64,000 nucleotides of DNA, from the NCBI GenBank assembly GCA_963809175.1, contig CAWEIK010000003.1, positions 904,071-968,070 on the forward strand. The letters run 5' to 3'. The translations under genes and the position numbers were made by a program. Every line of letters begins with the position of its first letter. Within the stretch, counting starts at the first letter, position 1. The notes beneath the pieces were generated by a model. It worked only from the letters and a program-made list of their open reading frames with translations. It had not been told where the DNA came from and ran no database searches. Shown here one piece after another: positions 18,024-26,806 of this stretch. The DNA comes from JACCTU01 sp963809175. GTDB lineage: Bacteria > Actinomycetota > Thermoleophilia > Gaiellales > Gaiellaceae.

Positions 18024-19220
18024 ATGTGGAACACCAGAGGAGTCCCGCTCTGGCTCGTGCTGCTCGTCGCGGGCGTCGTGTTCCTCATCTCGCAGCTGGG
18101 CACGATCCGGTTCTGGCGCTACCTCGACGACGCGACGACACCGGGCAAGGAGCACGCGGGGCTGACCCGACAGGAGGCCGTCTCCGGGGCGGTGGCCAGG
18201 ATCGAGGGGTTCCTCGACGCCCACGACTACCCCCGTGGACGCATCCAGATCGTTAGGGCGGAGCCGATCAGTGGACGCGTGCAGTTTTGGTGCAAGGGCT
18301 GCGAGCACTGGCAGGTCGAGCTCGCCCTTCGCGACGACAGGTATTGCATTGCGATCAGCGAAGAGTTCGCGGCGTTCTCCAACGGGTGCTCGCGTTGGCA
18401 TGAGAGCGCGGCGCGGCCCCCGGCGGAGCTCGTCGCGTCGGCCAGGCCGCAGACCGGCGCGAGTCCCACGGGCGGGCTCGGCATCGTGCTTCAGCGCCGG
18501 ATCGGGCCCACGGCCGACCTCTACGCGCTCGACGTCGCAACGGGCCGTCTCCGTCGCCTGACCCGAACCGACCAGCACGAGAGTGGCCCCGCCTGGTCAC
18601 CCGACGGGAAACGGATCGCGTATACCGCGAACCACGGCGGCTCGGAGCTCGACGTCTACACGATGCGCGTCGACGGAAGTGACGTCGTGCGCGTGACCGA
18701 CACGCCAGGCCCTGACGAGAACCCGACGTGGTTGCCCGACGGACGTCTCGCATACAAGAGCGTGAGAGACGGCATCGGTTCGATCTACGTGGACGACGAG
18801 CGGGTGCTCGTGAAAACCGCGTCCGCCGAGTGGTCTCCGAGCGGCAGGGTGATCGTGTACGAGTCCGTGATCGAATTCGGGTTCGACATCTGGCTCACGG
18901 ACGCGGAGACGACCGAGCGCTGGAACCTCACCTCGACGCTGCACGAGGACGCGTACAACCCACGGTGGTCGCCGGACGGAACGCGGATCGCGTTTGCAAC
19001 GGAGGAGGCGGTCTACGTGATGCGCGCGGACGGCCGCGGACTGCGACGCCTCGTCTCACAGCCGCACGACCTCGCGCTCTCGTGGTCACCCGACGGCACC
19101 CGGGTCGCGTGGGTCGGCAACACGAAGCGCAACTTCGGCATCCACACGACGGACGTCCGAACGGGCCGGACGGTTCGGCTCACCCGCCACGAGGGCGACC
19201 ACGCCCCGGACTGGCGCTGA
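18024..19220 (+). CDS. Membrane-anchored TolB-type beta-propeller protein
   Basis: A 398-residue protein with a single N-terminal membrane segment (LWLVLLVAGVVFLISQLG) and an exported C-terminal six-bladed propeller of PD40/WD40-like repeats. The repeats are seen as PAWSPDGKRIAY, PTWLPDGRLAYK, AEWSPSGRVIVY, PRWSPDGTRIAF and LSWSPDGTRVAW. Residues 60-130 contain cysteines (WCKGCEHW, YCIA, NGCSRW) in a separate small domain. No TolA/Pal partner is expected in a monoderm actinobacterium, so it probably acts as a binding or scaffold protein. Next to it lies a lipoprotein with the same repeats. Confidence 0.8.
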   Translation: MWNTRGVPLWLVLLVAGVVFLISQLGTIRFWRYLDDATTPGKEHAGLTRQEAVSGAVARIEGFLDAHDYPRGRIQIVRAEPISGRVQFWCKGCEHWQVELALRDDRYCIAISEEFAAFSNGCSRWHESAARPPAELVASARPQTGASPTGGLGIVLQRRIGPTADLYALDVATGRLRRLTRTDQHESGPAWSPDGKRIAYTANHGGSELDVYTMRVDGSDVVRVTDTPGPDENPTWLPDGRLAYKSVRDGIGSIYVDDERVLVKTASAEWSPSGRVIVYESVIEFGFDIWLTDAETTERWNLTSTLHEDAYNPRWSPDGTRIAFATEEAVYVMRADGRGLRRLVSQPHDLALSWSPDGTRVAWVGNTKRNFGIHTTDVRTGRTVRLTRHEGDHAPDWR

Positions 19221-19260
19221 AGCCTCTAACAAGCCCGCCGCTTCTCCGTCTATCACCGTC

Positions 19261-20197
19261 ATGGGCCGAATCGTCACGGTGGCTGCCGTCACCGCCGCGG
19301 CGCTTTCGCTCGCCGCGTGCGGATCGTCCAGCTCGTCCTGGGGCGGGATCGAGGTCGAGTTCGAGACGGCCGACTCGGCTCCGGCCTGGTCGCCCGACGG
19401 GCAGCAGATCGCGTTCGCGAGCAATCGCGACGGAGGCGGGAATCTTCCTCATTCGCCCCGACGGAACGAACATCCGTCGCATCAGCGCCGCAACGAGGAG
19501 CAAGGCGCCCGAGTGGTCGCCCGACGGGAAAGAGCTGGCGTTCGAGGCTTCCGACGGGCTCCGGATCGTCTCGGCGACCGGCAAAGGGGAGCGCAGGCTC
19601 GTCAGCGTCGCGACGTCGGCCGAGCGGGGCCTGACGCCTGCCTGGTCGCCGGACGGCAAGCAGATCGCGTTCGTCCGCAAGGTGAAGGACGGGTCGTACG
19701 TCGTCTTCGTCGTCGACCGACGCGGCGGCACGGCGCGGCGGCTGCTCGAGCCTGCCCTCGCCGCCGACGATCCCACCTGGTCGGCCTTCGCCGCGTCGGA
19801 GCTGACACCCGCCTGGTCGCCGGACGGCAAGCGCATCGCCTACGGCAACGGCGACGGCGAGCTCTTCATCGCTGCGATCGACGGCGGCAGCCGCCGCGAG
19901 ACGATCCCCAGCGAGGGCGCGGCCTACGAGCCTGCCTGGTCACCGGACGGCGGCACGATCGCCTTTCAGTGCGCCGGGAGCCTGTGCGTCATCGACCTCG
20001 CGAGCAAGACGGTGACCACGCTGCTCGGCGACGCCGGCTCACCCAACTGGGCACCTGACGGAACCAAGGTCGTCGCCGAGCGCTACCTGTACGGAAGCGG
20101 GAACGCCATCTCGAGCCCGATGGCCCTCTACATCGTCCCCACGGACGAAAGCGACGCCGACGTCCTGACGTTCGGGCCCGGCGAGACCGACAAGTAG
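19261..20197 (+). CDS. TolB-type beta-propeller lipoprotein (one frameshift)
   Basis: Second PD40-repeat protein, here a lipoprotein: the signal VAAVTAAALSLAAC ends in a lipobox cysteine at about residue 20. Repeats include PAWSPDGQQIAFAS, PEWSPDGKELAFE, PAWSPDGKQIAFV, PAWSPDGKRIAYG and PAWSPDGGTIAFQ. The frame breaks near 19432-19440, after NRDGG; the corrected protein continues as AGIFLIRPDGTNIRRIS and is about 311 residues long. It follows the related gene at 18024 by 40 bp and probably arose by duplication. Its last 70 bp overlap the convergent geranylgeranyl-reductase-like gene, an unusually long overlap. Confidence 0.82.
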
Positions 20198-21255
20198 TTC
20201 AGCGGCAGCAGTCCGAGGTACCAGTTGAAGATCGCGTCGATTGGCCGCTGCCGGCTGAGCGCGCGGATCACCAGCGTGAGCACCCGCGGCGGCAGCTCGG
20301 GGAGCACGCGCTGGAGCGCATAGGTGATCCCGAACCCGCTTCGATGGCCGGCGCTGAACGCGCTGTACGCCGCGAGCGCCTCGTCGACCGTCGCTTCGCC
20401 CGCGAGCACGCGCCGCAGCTCGCGGCCGCACGCGATCCCGAAGTAGAACGCGCCGCGAATTCCTTCCGCCGACAAGGCGAAGCAGTGGCCGGCGGAGTCG
20501 CCGACGAAGAAGCAGCCGTTCTCGGCAGCCGGGCGCAGCCGGTGCGGGATGAGGTTTCCCTGGTGGCCGACGGTGGCGACGCCGAACCGCCCGGCGATGT
20601 CCGCCGTCGGTTGCTTGACCGCGACGCGCGGATCGTACGAGCCGGCGCCGACCCGCACCTCGTCCCCCGCGGGCACACGCCAGCAGTACCCCCGCCGAAG
20701 CAGCGAGCGGTCGATGACGACGTCGAGCGCGTCGCCGCTTCCGTTCGGGTGGACCTCCAGCCCTCGGGTGAGCGAGCCACCGGTCCCCGCGAGCGGCTGC
20801 GACCCGAGCACGCGACGCCAGCCGAGAGCGTCGACGACGAGCGGCGCTTCGACGATGCCGCGGTCCGTGCGCACGCCGCCGTCGACCCGACCCTTCACGA
20901 GCGCGCGCTCGAACCGCGCGTCCGACTGGTCCCACAGCAGGCCGCAGAGCTCCGAGTAGTCGAAGGCGCCCCAGCTCCACGGCAGGCGGAACCGAAACGA
21001 ACCGTGCGGCGTCGTGAAGCTCATGAACGGAAGCTCCTGCCTCACCGAGCTCTCGAGCCCGAGTGCTTCGAGCCACGGCATCGGCGCGGCGCACGCCGAG
21101 GTGGGATGCGCGCCGATCTCGTCGCGATCGAGGACGAGCACGTCCGCTTCCGTTCCGGCGAGCTCACGCGCGACCGCGAGACCGGCGAAGCTCGCCCCGC
21201 AGACGACCACGTCGGCACGCTCGTCGACGAGCGGTTGCTCGGGCCGCCGGTTCAC
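20128..21255 (-). CDS. Geranylgeranyl reductase-like FAD-dependent oxidoreductase
   Basis: Flavoprotein of the geranylgeranyl/isoprenoid reductase family, about 375 residues. The FAD site is ADVVVCGASFAGLAVARELA near residue 14 and the family motif GCFFVGDSAGHCFALSAEGI lies in the second half; QGNLIPHRL is also typical. GTG at 21255 is chosen because it overlaps the corrected stop of phytoene synthase (GTGA). In the raw sequence the two genes read as one ORF because of an indel near 21300-21315. Probable role: reduction or oxidation of an isoprenoid made with the upstream prenyl-condensing enzyme. The 3' end overlaps the convergent TolB lipoprotein by 70 bp. Confidence 0.78.
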   Translation of the reverse strand: MNRRPEQPLVDERADVVVCGASFAGLAVARELAGTEADVLVLDRDEIGAHPTSACAAPMPWLEALGLESSVRQELPFMSFTTPHGSFRFRLPWSWGAFDYSELCGLLWDQSDARFERALVKGRVDGGVRTDRGIVEAPLVVDALGWRRVLGSQPLAGTGGSLTRGLEVHPNGSGDALDVVIDRSLLRRGYCWRVPAGDEVRVGAGSYDPRVAVKQPTADIAGRFGVATVGHQGNLIPHRLRPAAENGCFFVGDSAGHCFALSAEGIRGAFYFGIACGRELRRVLAGEATVDEALAAYSAFSAGHRSGFGITYALQRVLPELPPRVLTLVIRALSRQRPIDAIFNWYLGLLPLNYLSVSPGPNVRTSASLSSVGTM

Positions 21256-22128
21256 CGCGAGCGCACCGCGACGCGTGCGAGGTCGAAGAGCCGCGGTCGG
21301 CTGCGCCCGACCGAGCACGTCGTAACCGTTCCGCTCGATGCGGTCGAGAACGGCGCAGTAGATCGCGCGCGCGAGCCCGATCCCGCGCCTCGCGGACGGA
21401 ATCGCCGTGACGAGCGCGGGAGTCGTCTCGGCGAACAACGTGCGTGCGAGGCGGACCTCCGATGCGACCAGCTCCCGCAGGCTCGGGCTTGCGGTGGCAG
21501 CCGCAAGGTCGCTGTCGTCGACGCCGTGACGTTCGCGCTCGTCGGCCGGGAGGTAGATGCGGTCGAGCAGGTAGTCCTCGCGGACGTCGCGCAGGAAGTT
21601 CGTCAGCTGGAAGGCGACGCCGAGGCGTGCCAAGCGCTCGCTCTCCTCCGGCGCTCCCAGGATGACGGCCATGATCCGGCCCACTGACGCGCCGCTGCCG
21701 TCCATGTAGCGCTCGAGCTCCTCCCGCGTCTGGATCCTGAGGCGCCCGCAGTCCATCCGCATCGACGCCATGTACGGCCGGAGCTCCTCGACCGGAAGCC
21801 GCGTGCGCGGCTGCGGCGTGGACGAGGGCGGCGATCACCGGGTGGTCCGACACTCCCGATCGCGACCCCGCGCTCGAGCTCGCTCCTGCCACTCGTCGAG
21901 GGCCGCGCGGCGCTCGTCAGGTTGAAGATCGGAGCCGGCGCCGTCGACGATCTCGTCGGCGCCCCGGACGAAGCCGTAGAGCGCGTAGACCGCAGCGCGG
22001 CGCTCTTTCGGGAGCCGGGAAACCGCGAGGTAATAGGTCGGGTCGTGGCGCCGGAGCATCCGCCGGCAGGTCGCATAGGCCGCCGCCGGAGCAGGCTCTG
22101 CGAGAGGCAAGACCTCGGTACGAACCAC
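21252..22128 (-). CDS. Squalene/phytoene synthase (three frameshifts)
   Basis: Head-to-head prenyl-diphosphate condensing enzyme. The N-terminal fragment (22128 to about 21880) has YYLAVSRLPKERRAAVYALY and the first aspartate-rich motif FVRGADEIVDG. After indels near 21860-21895 and 21800-21806 it continues as DHPVIAALVHAA and LPVEELRPYMASMRMDC, then the second motif FLRDVREDYLLDRIYLPADE. A third indel near 21300-21315 hides the natural C-terminus, which reads RPRLFDLARVAVRSR and stops at 21252. Reconstructed length is about 290 residues, normal for the family. Whether it makes phytoene or squalene/dehydrosqualene cannot be told. It is followed by the reductase-like gene with a GTGA overlap. 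Confidence 0.82.
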
Positions 22129-22184
22129 GTCGTGATCCTACGCGTGCTTGTCCGGCGGCTCCGGCGACGCCGCTGACCGCCGCG

Positions 22185-23451
22185 TCACGCAGCGCGTTCG
22201 GTCAGTTCCGACGCGATCTGCCTGAGCCTGCCCTCTCGCAGCGCGAACGCCGCGACGACGCCGGGGTCGAACTGCGCGTTGCTGTTCCCGAGGATCTCGT
22301 CGATCGCAGTTTCCCACGAGAGCCGCTTGCGGTACGGGCGGTCGGTGGTGATCGCGTCGAGCGCGTCGGCGAGCGCAAAGATGCGGGCGGCCACGGGAAT
22401 CTCCTCGCCTGCGAGACCGTCCGGGTAGCCGGTCCCGTCCCAGCGCTCGTGGTGCGAGCGCACCACCTCGAGACCGGCTCCCTCGAGGAGCGGAATGCCG
22501 TCGAGAATGTCGAGGCCCAGCTGCGGATGGCGCTGCATCAGTCGCCGCTCGGTGTCGTCGAGCGGACCCGGCTTGCGGAGAATCGTCTCCGGGATTCCGA
22601 TCTTGCCGACGTCGTGGAGCAGGAACCCGTACTCGAGGCCGGGATCGGCGACCAGCGACTGGTCGTACGCTGCGGCGAGCTCGAGCCCGTACCGTTGAAC
22701 GCGGCGACCGTGGAGGCCCGTCGCCCGGTCTTTCGCCTCGAGTGCATCGGCCAGAGCGGTCACGGTCTGGCGGTAGGCGTGCTGGAGGAGCCGTCGCTGC
22801 CCTCGCTCGACCTCGACGACGCGGCTCAGGTCGCGTGCGTAGATCAAGAGCTGCTCGTCCTGCGAACCCGATGCGCTGCCGCCACCCAAGACGGTCTCGT
22901 GGCTGACCTTGTCCACGAGCATGAGCAGCTCGACCGGGCTGAACGGCTTCCGCAAGACCGCGTCGGCCCCCGCCCTGCGCAGGTCATCGCTCTCGATGTC
23001 ACCGCCGGTGAGCAAGATCACGTGGGGTGAACGCGGCGACCGCTTGAGCTCGCGGCAGAACGTGATGCCGTCCTTCCCCGGGAGGCTGACGTCGAGGATG
23101 ACGACTTCCGGGCGAAAGAACCTCGCCGTCTCCGCAGCAGTCTCGGCGGAGTCCGCCTCTTCGACGTCGAACTCGCTTGCCGGCAGCGTCGTTCGGAGGA
23201 GCAGCCGGAGGCCGGGGTCGTCGTCGACCACGAGGACCCGCTCCCGCTCGCGCTCGGGTGAGGCCGCGGCGGCGATCGGCTGCCTCCGCGAGGGTCTCGA
23301 AGCCGCTGTGCTCAGCGCCTTGGCCCGCTCGGCGCGGTCGACGTTGCCGGCACCGAACCTGATCAATGCCCCGACGATCATCCCGACGATGCACCGAGAC
23401 GGCGAACCACAGCACGACACCGACGAGAACCCAGGTCACCCAACTCGGCAT
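22185..23451 (-). CDS. Membrane-anchored response regulator with HD-GYP phosphodiesterase domain (one frameshift)
   Basis: Signalling protein combining a CheY-like receiver and an HD-GYP domain that typically hydrolyses cyclic di-GMP. The receiver shows VLVVDDDPGLRLLLRTTL, phospho-acceptor Asp in VVILDVSLPGKDGI and LRKPFSP. The HD-GYP part shows FLLHDVGKIGIPETIL and SHHERWDGTGYPDGLAGEEI. Reading from the ATG at 23451 adds a hydrophobic hairpin: WVTWVLVGVVLWFAVS, then, after an indel near 23385-23395, IVGMIVGALIRFGAG. Without that correction the start would be 23420 and the hairpin is lost. About 421 residues when corrected. No histidine kinase gene is next to it. Confidence 0.84.
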
Positions 23452-23558
23452 CTCGCTGCGGCTCCTCGCTATCGCGGACTCACAACCAGCACGCGGTGAG
23501 CCGCAGCGAAGCACCGCTCCTCTCAGTATGGCCAGCGAGTCGGCGTGCACCCGGAAAA

Positions 23559-23574
23559 TCCCTCGATCGAGGGA
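23559..23574 (-). terminator. Rho-independent-type terminator of the citryl-CoA lyase/ligase/MetE operon
   Basis: On the minus strand TCCCTC-GATC-GAGGGA is followed directly by TTTTCC. It lies 24 bp past the stop of the MetE-like gene, the last gene of the leftward operon, and upstream of the HD-GYP gene start. The stem is only 6 bp with a 4-base loop, so it may be weak. Confidence 0.5.
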
Positions 23575-23597
23575 CGTGAGACGGCGTCGGTCAGCGG

Positions 23598-24630
23598 CTA
23601 GAGCGCGAGCTCTTCACGGACGGCGCGGGCGCCGGCGACCATCGCTTCGAGCTTGCGGAACGCGGTCTCGCGCGGGAGGTACTTCATGCCGCAGTCGGGC
23701 GCGAGGACGAGCCTCTCCGGCGTCAGGACCGTGAGGGCTCGACGGATTCGGTCGGCGACGACTTGCGGCGTCTCGACGGTGCTCGAACCGAGGTCGAGGA
23801 CGCCGAGCACGATCGTCTTGTCGGGAAGGTCGCGCAACACCTGCGGGTCGAGGTTCGGCTGTGCAGCCTCGAGCGAGAGGTGCGTCGCAGCGCAGTCCGC
23901 GAGCTCGCGGAGGAACGGGTAGCCGGGAAGCCGGTCGTGAACGATGTGCGCGTAGCCGAAGCAGGTGTGGAGGACCGTTTCTCCCTCGATGCCCGTCGAG
24001 CGCGCGGTTGATCGCCTCGACCGCGTACTCGCGCGCCGTCGCGGGTCGCGCCTGGAGATACGGCTCGTCGATCTGGACGACGTCGGCGCCGGCTGCCTTG
24101 AGGTCCCGCAGCTCCTCGTTGACCGCTTCCGCGTACGCGAGCGCGAGGCTCCGGTCGTCGGGGTAGTAGTCGTTCTGGGCCTGCTGCGTCATCGTGAACG
24201 GCCCCGGAACCGTGATCTTGATTCGACGGTCGGTGATCGAGCGGAGAAACTCGACGTCGCGGACCTCGACCGGCCGCGCACGGCGAATCGGCCCGACGAC
24301 TCGCGGAACGGGGTTCTCGTGACCGGTGCGATCGAGCGCGACGCCGGGCTGGTCGAGGTCGACGCCGTCGAGCGCGGTCGCGAACCGGTTGGAGTAGCTC
24401 TCCCGCCGCATCTCGCCGTCCGTGATCACGTCGACGCCGGCCCGTTCCATGTCGCGGACCGCGATCCGGGTCGCGTCGTCCTGCGCTTCCTCGAGGAACG
24501 GCTCGGCGACGCGCCAGAGCTCGAGCGCACGCACGCGCGGCGGCAGCCGCTCGCCGAGCCGCTCGCGATCGATCAGCCAGTCGGGCTGGGGATAGCTTCC
24601 GACGACCGACGTGAGCAGAACGCCGCTCAC
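23598..24630 (-). CDS. MetE C-terminal-like (cobalamin-independent methionine synthase catalytic domain) protein, one frameshift
   Basis: A stand-alone catalytic domain related to MetE, about 343 residues after correction, without the duplicated N-terminal barrel of full MetE. Opening LLTSVVGSYPQPDWLIDRE, then VDVITDGEMRRESYSNRF, KITVPGPFTMTQQAQNDYY and VVQIDEPYLQARP are family motifs. After an indel near 23990-23998 the zinc ligands appear: VLHTCFGYAH (His, Cys) and LAPDCGMKYLPRE (Cys). Such short forms transfer methyl groups from donors other than folate triglutamate, or act on other thiols or phosphonate-like substrates. GTG at 24630 overlaps the ligase stop. Role in this operon unknown. 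Confidence 0.82.
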
Positions 24631-25931
24631 GAGTGCTCGACGAGCTTCGACTTGTACTCGCTGCGTTCCAGGCTCCCCCACGGCACGAGCTCGACGCGCG
24701 TCTGGACGACGAGCGCCTCTCGCAAACGCTGTCGGATCGCCTCGGCGAGTGCGTCGTCGCCGGCGGCGCCCCGTGCGAGCTCGACGCTCACCGGCAGCGG
24801 CGGCTGTTGCTTCACGCCCTGCGTCTGCGGCTTGACGACGATGTGTCCGCTGACGTCCGGGGCGAACGCGCTCACCACCTCGCGGATCGCCGAGGGGAAG
24901 ACGTTGACGCCGCGGACGATCAGCATGTCGTCGGTTCGCCCGATGCACCGCACGCGCGGGCCGGTGCGGCCGCACTTGCACGGGCTCGTCTGCACCCGAA
25001 CGTGGTCGCGGGTCCGAAAGCGCAGGAGCGGCGCGGCGCGATGCTGAAGGTGCGTCAGCACGAGCTCGCCGGTGGCGCCGTCGACGAGCTCGACGGACGC
25101 ACCCGACTCGGGGTCGATCAGCTCGGCATGGACGAAGCCGCGCGCGCCCAGGTGCATCCCGTCCTGCTCTTCGCACTCGCCCCAGAGCGACACGCCGATG
25201 TCGCCGATGCCCATCGCCTCGGTGACCTTGGCGCCCCAGCCCTCCTCGAGCTTGGCGCGAAACGCCGGCTCGCCTCCGCCCGGCTCGCCCGCCACGAGCA
25301 CGCGCACGACGGTCGACCCTCGGAGGTCGACGTTCCGCTCCGCCGCCCACTCGACGAGGTAGGCGGCATACGAGGGTGTGAGCACGACGGCGTCGGGCTC
25401 GAGCTGCTCGACCGCGAGCATCAGGCGCTCGGTGTTCCCGGTGCCGAGCGGAACGTGGGAGAGCCCGATGCGCTCGAACGAGGCGAGCGCTGCGCCCGCC
25501 ACGAACGGACCGGCGTTGTACGTCGAGACGATGCGCTGGCCCGCCGTGATGCCGGACGCGGCGTAGCTCCGCGCAGAGCCGGTCACCCAGTTGTCGAGAT
25601 CGGCAGCCGTCAACGGCACGTAGCTCGGCGCTCCCGTGGTGCCGCTCGTGGAGTAGATCCGGACGATCTCGGACGGCGTCGCGCAGAGATGCGTGCCGAT
25701 CGGGTTGTCGGGCGTGCACGTCGCCTTGAGCTCGCGCTTCTCGGTCAGCGGCAGCGCCGCGATCTCCGCAAGGCCGCCCACCGCGTCCGCTGAAGCAAAC
25801 CCTGCGGCTCCCAGCTTCTCGCGATAGAAGACCGAGCGATCGAAGAGGTACGCGAGCTGTGCGCGGTAGCTCACATCGTCGACGTCGAGTTGCTCCGCCC
25901 ACGGGCGGCTCTCGACTTCAGGAGCGAGCAT
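24627..25931 (-). CDS. Phenylacetate-CoA ligase-type AMP-forming acyl-CoA ligase
   Basis: Adenylate-forming enzyme of the PaaK family, 434 residues, intact. Motifs: YSTSGTTGAPSYVPLT (phosphate-binding loop), EAMGIGDIGVSLWGECEEQ, the aspartate motif in LRFRTRDHVRV, the CKCGRTGPRVRCIGRTDDM hinge and the C-terminal lysine region ERSEYKSKLVEHS. It should activate a carboxylic acid, often aromatic, to its CoA thioester. It overlaps the upstream citryl-CoA lyase gene by 14 bp and the downstream MetE-like gene by 4 bp, so the three are almost certainly one functional unit. Substrate not deducible. Confidence 0.87.
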   Translation of the reverse strand: MLAPEVESRPWAEQLDVDDVSYRAQLAYLFDRSVFYREKLGAAGFASADAVGGLAEIAALPLTEKRELKATCTPDNPIGTHLCATPSEIVRIYSTSGTTGAPSYVPLTAADLDNWVTGSARSYAASGITAGQRIVSTYNAGPFVAGAALASFERIGLSHVPLGTGNTERLMLAVEQLEPDAVVLTPSYAAYLVEWAAERNVDLRGSTVVRVLVAGEPGGGEPAFRAKLEEGWGAKVTEAMGIGDIGVSLWGECEEQDGMHLGARGFVHAELIDPESGASVELVDGATGELVLTHLQHRAAPLLRFRTRDHVRVQTSPCKCGRTGPRVRCIGRTDDMLIVRGVNVFPSAIREVVSAFAPDVSGHIVVKPQTQGVKQQPPLPVSVELARGAAGDDALAEAIRQRLREALVVQTRVELVPWGSLERSEYKSKLVEHS

Positions 25932-26712
25932 CGGGCTCGTACTCGACCGCCTCCTCCGCCGTCGCGGCGAGCTGGAAGCCGAGCGGCCGCTCCTGCTCCT
26001 CGGCAAGGTGCGCGAGCAAGCCGGCGGTGCGCGCGAGAATCGGAACGGCCTTCACGACGTCGGCCGAGAAGCCCAGGTCGAGCATCACCGCGGCGATCGG
26101 CATCGCGACGTTCATCGTGAGCGGCTGGCCCCAGACCTCGGCGACCGCCTCGCGGAGCGAACGTGCCAGCGCAACGTGCTCTCCGCTCACGCCACGCGCG
26201 TCCGCGAGCACGAGGATCCGTTCGGCGCGGGGGTCGAGCGGCCGGTGGACCGGATGACCGAACCCGGGCACCTTCCCGCCCACTGCGTGAATCGCGCGCG
26301 CGATGTCGACCGCAACCGCTGCCGGCCCACCGCCTGACGCGACCTCCTTCTGTGCCCCCTCGAGCAGCCGCGCGCACGACTCGGAGGTGCCGAGCACGAC
26401 CGGCCCGGCGCCGAGGATCCCGGCCGCGACCGCACCCTGCAGCGACGCCGGGTCCGCGGCGAGCGTCATGCGGGCAGCGATGTTGGTGGGCATCAGCCCG
26501 TGCTCGGCGATCGCGACGAGCAGCAGGTCGAGGAAGAAGCGCTGGTCCTCGGTCGGCTCGCGCCCGGTGAGCAGCAGGTGGAAGTACTCGGTGAAGCTCA
26601 GCCGACCCATCAGGTCGCCGCAGAGGTCGCGCCCTCGCACCTCGACCCTGTCGGGATAGGCCTGGCTGATGCGGGTGACGGCCTTGTCCGGGTGACCGTC
26701 TTCAGCCGGCAT
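25918..26712 (-). CDS. Citryl-CoA lyase / citrate synthase-like protein
   Basis: A 264-residue member of the citryl-CoA lyase group, related to the C-terminal part of ATP-citrate lyase and to citrate synthase. Visible: MGRLSFTEYFHLLLTGREPT, LMPTNIAARMTLAADPASLQ, VPGFGHPVHRPLDPRAERIL with the catalytic histidine of this family, and MNVAMPIAAVMLDLGF. Shorter than true citrate synthase, intact. It is first in the operon with a CoA ligase and a MetE-like protein, suggesting that the ligase makes a CoA thioester which this protein cleaves or forms by a Claisen-type reaction. This is inference; substrate unknown. Confidence 0.85.
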   Translation of the reverse strand: MPAEDGHPDKAVTRISQAYPDRVEVRGRDLCGDLMGRLSFTEYFHLLLTGREPTEDQRFFLDLLLVAIAEHGLMPTNIAARMTLAADPASLQGAVAAGILGAGPVVLGTSESCARLLEGAQKEVASGGGPAAVAVDIARAIHAVGGKVPGFGHPVHRPLDPRAERILVLADARGVSGEHVALARSLREAVAEVWGQPLTMNVAMPIAAVMLDLGFSADVVKAVPILARTAGLLAHLAEEQERPLGFQLAATAEEAVEYEPDARS

Positions 26713-26806
26713 CGGAACAGAATACGTTTGCGTGGCCTTGGGCGTCTCGCGCTAGCGACCGCGCACCGCCGCCATGGCTCCACGGTAGAGTCGCCGAGTC
26801 CTGCGT

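Noticed and set aside
20128..21771. Apparent single protein fusing phytoene synthase to geranylgeranyl reductase
   Set aside because: The joining segment is arginine-rich out-of-frame sequence. One base shift near 21310 restores a normal synthase C-terminus (FDLARVAVRSR, stop at 21252) overlapping a GTG start for the reductase, the usual operon layout in this genome.
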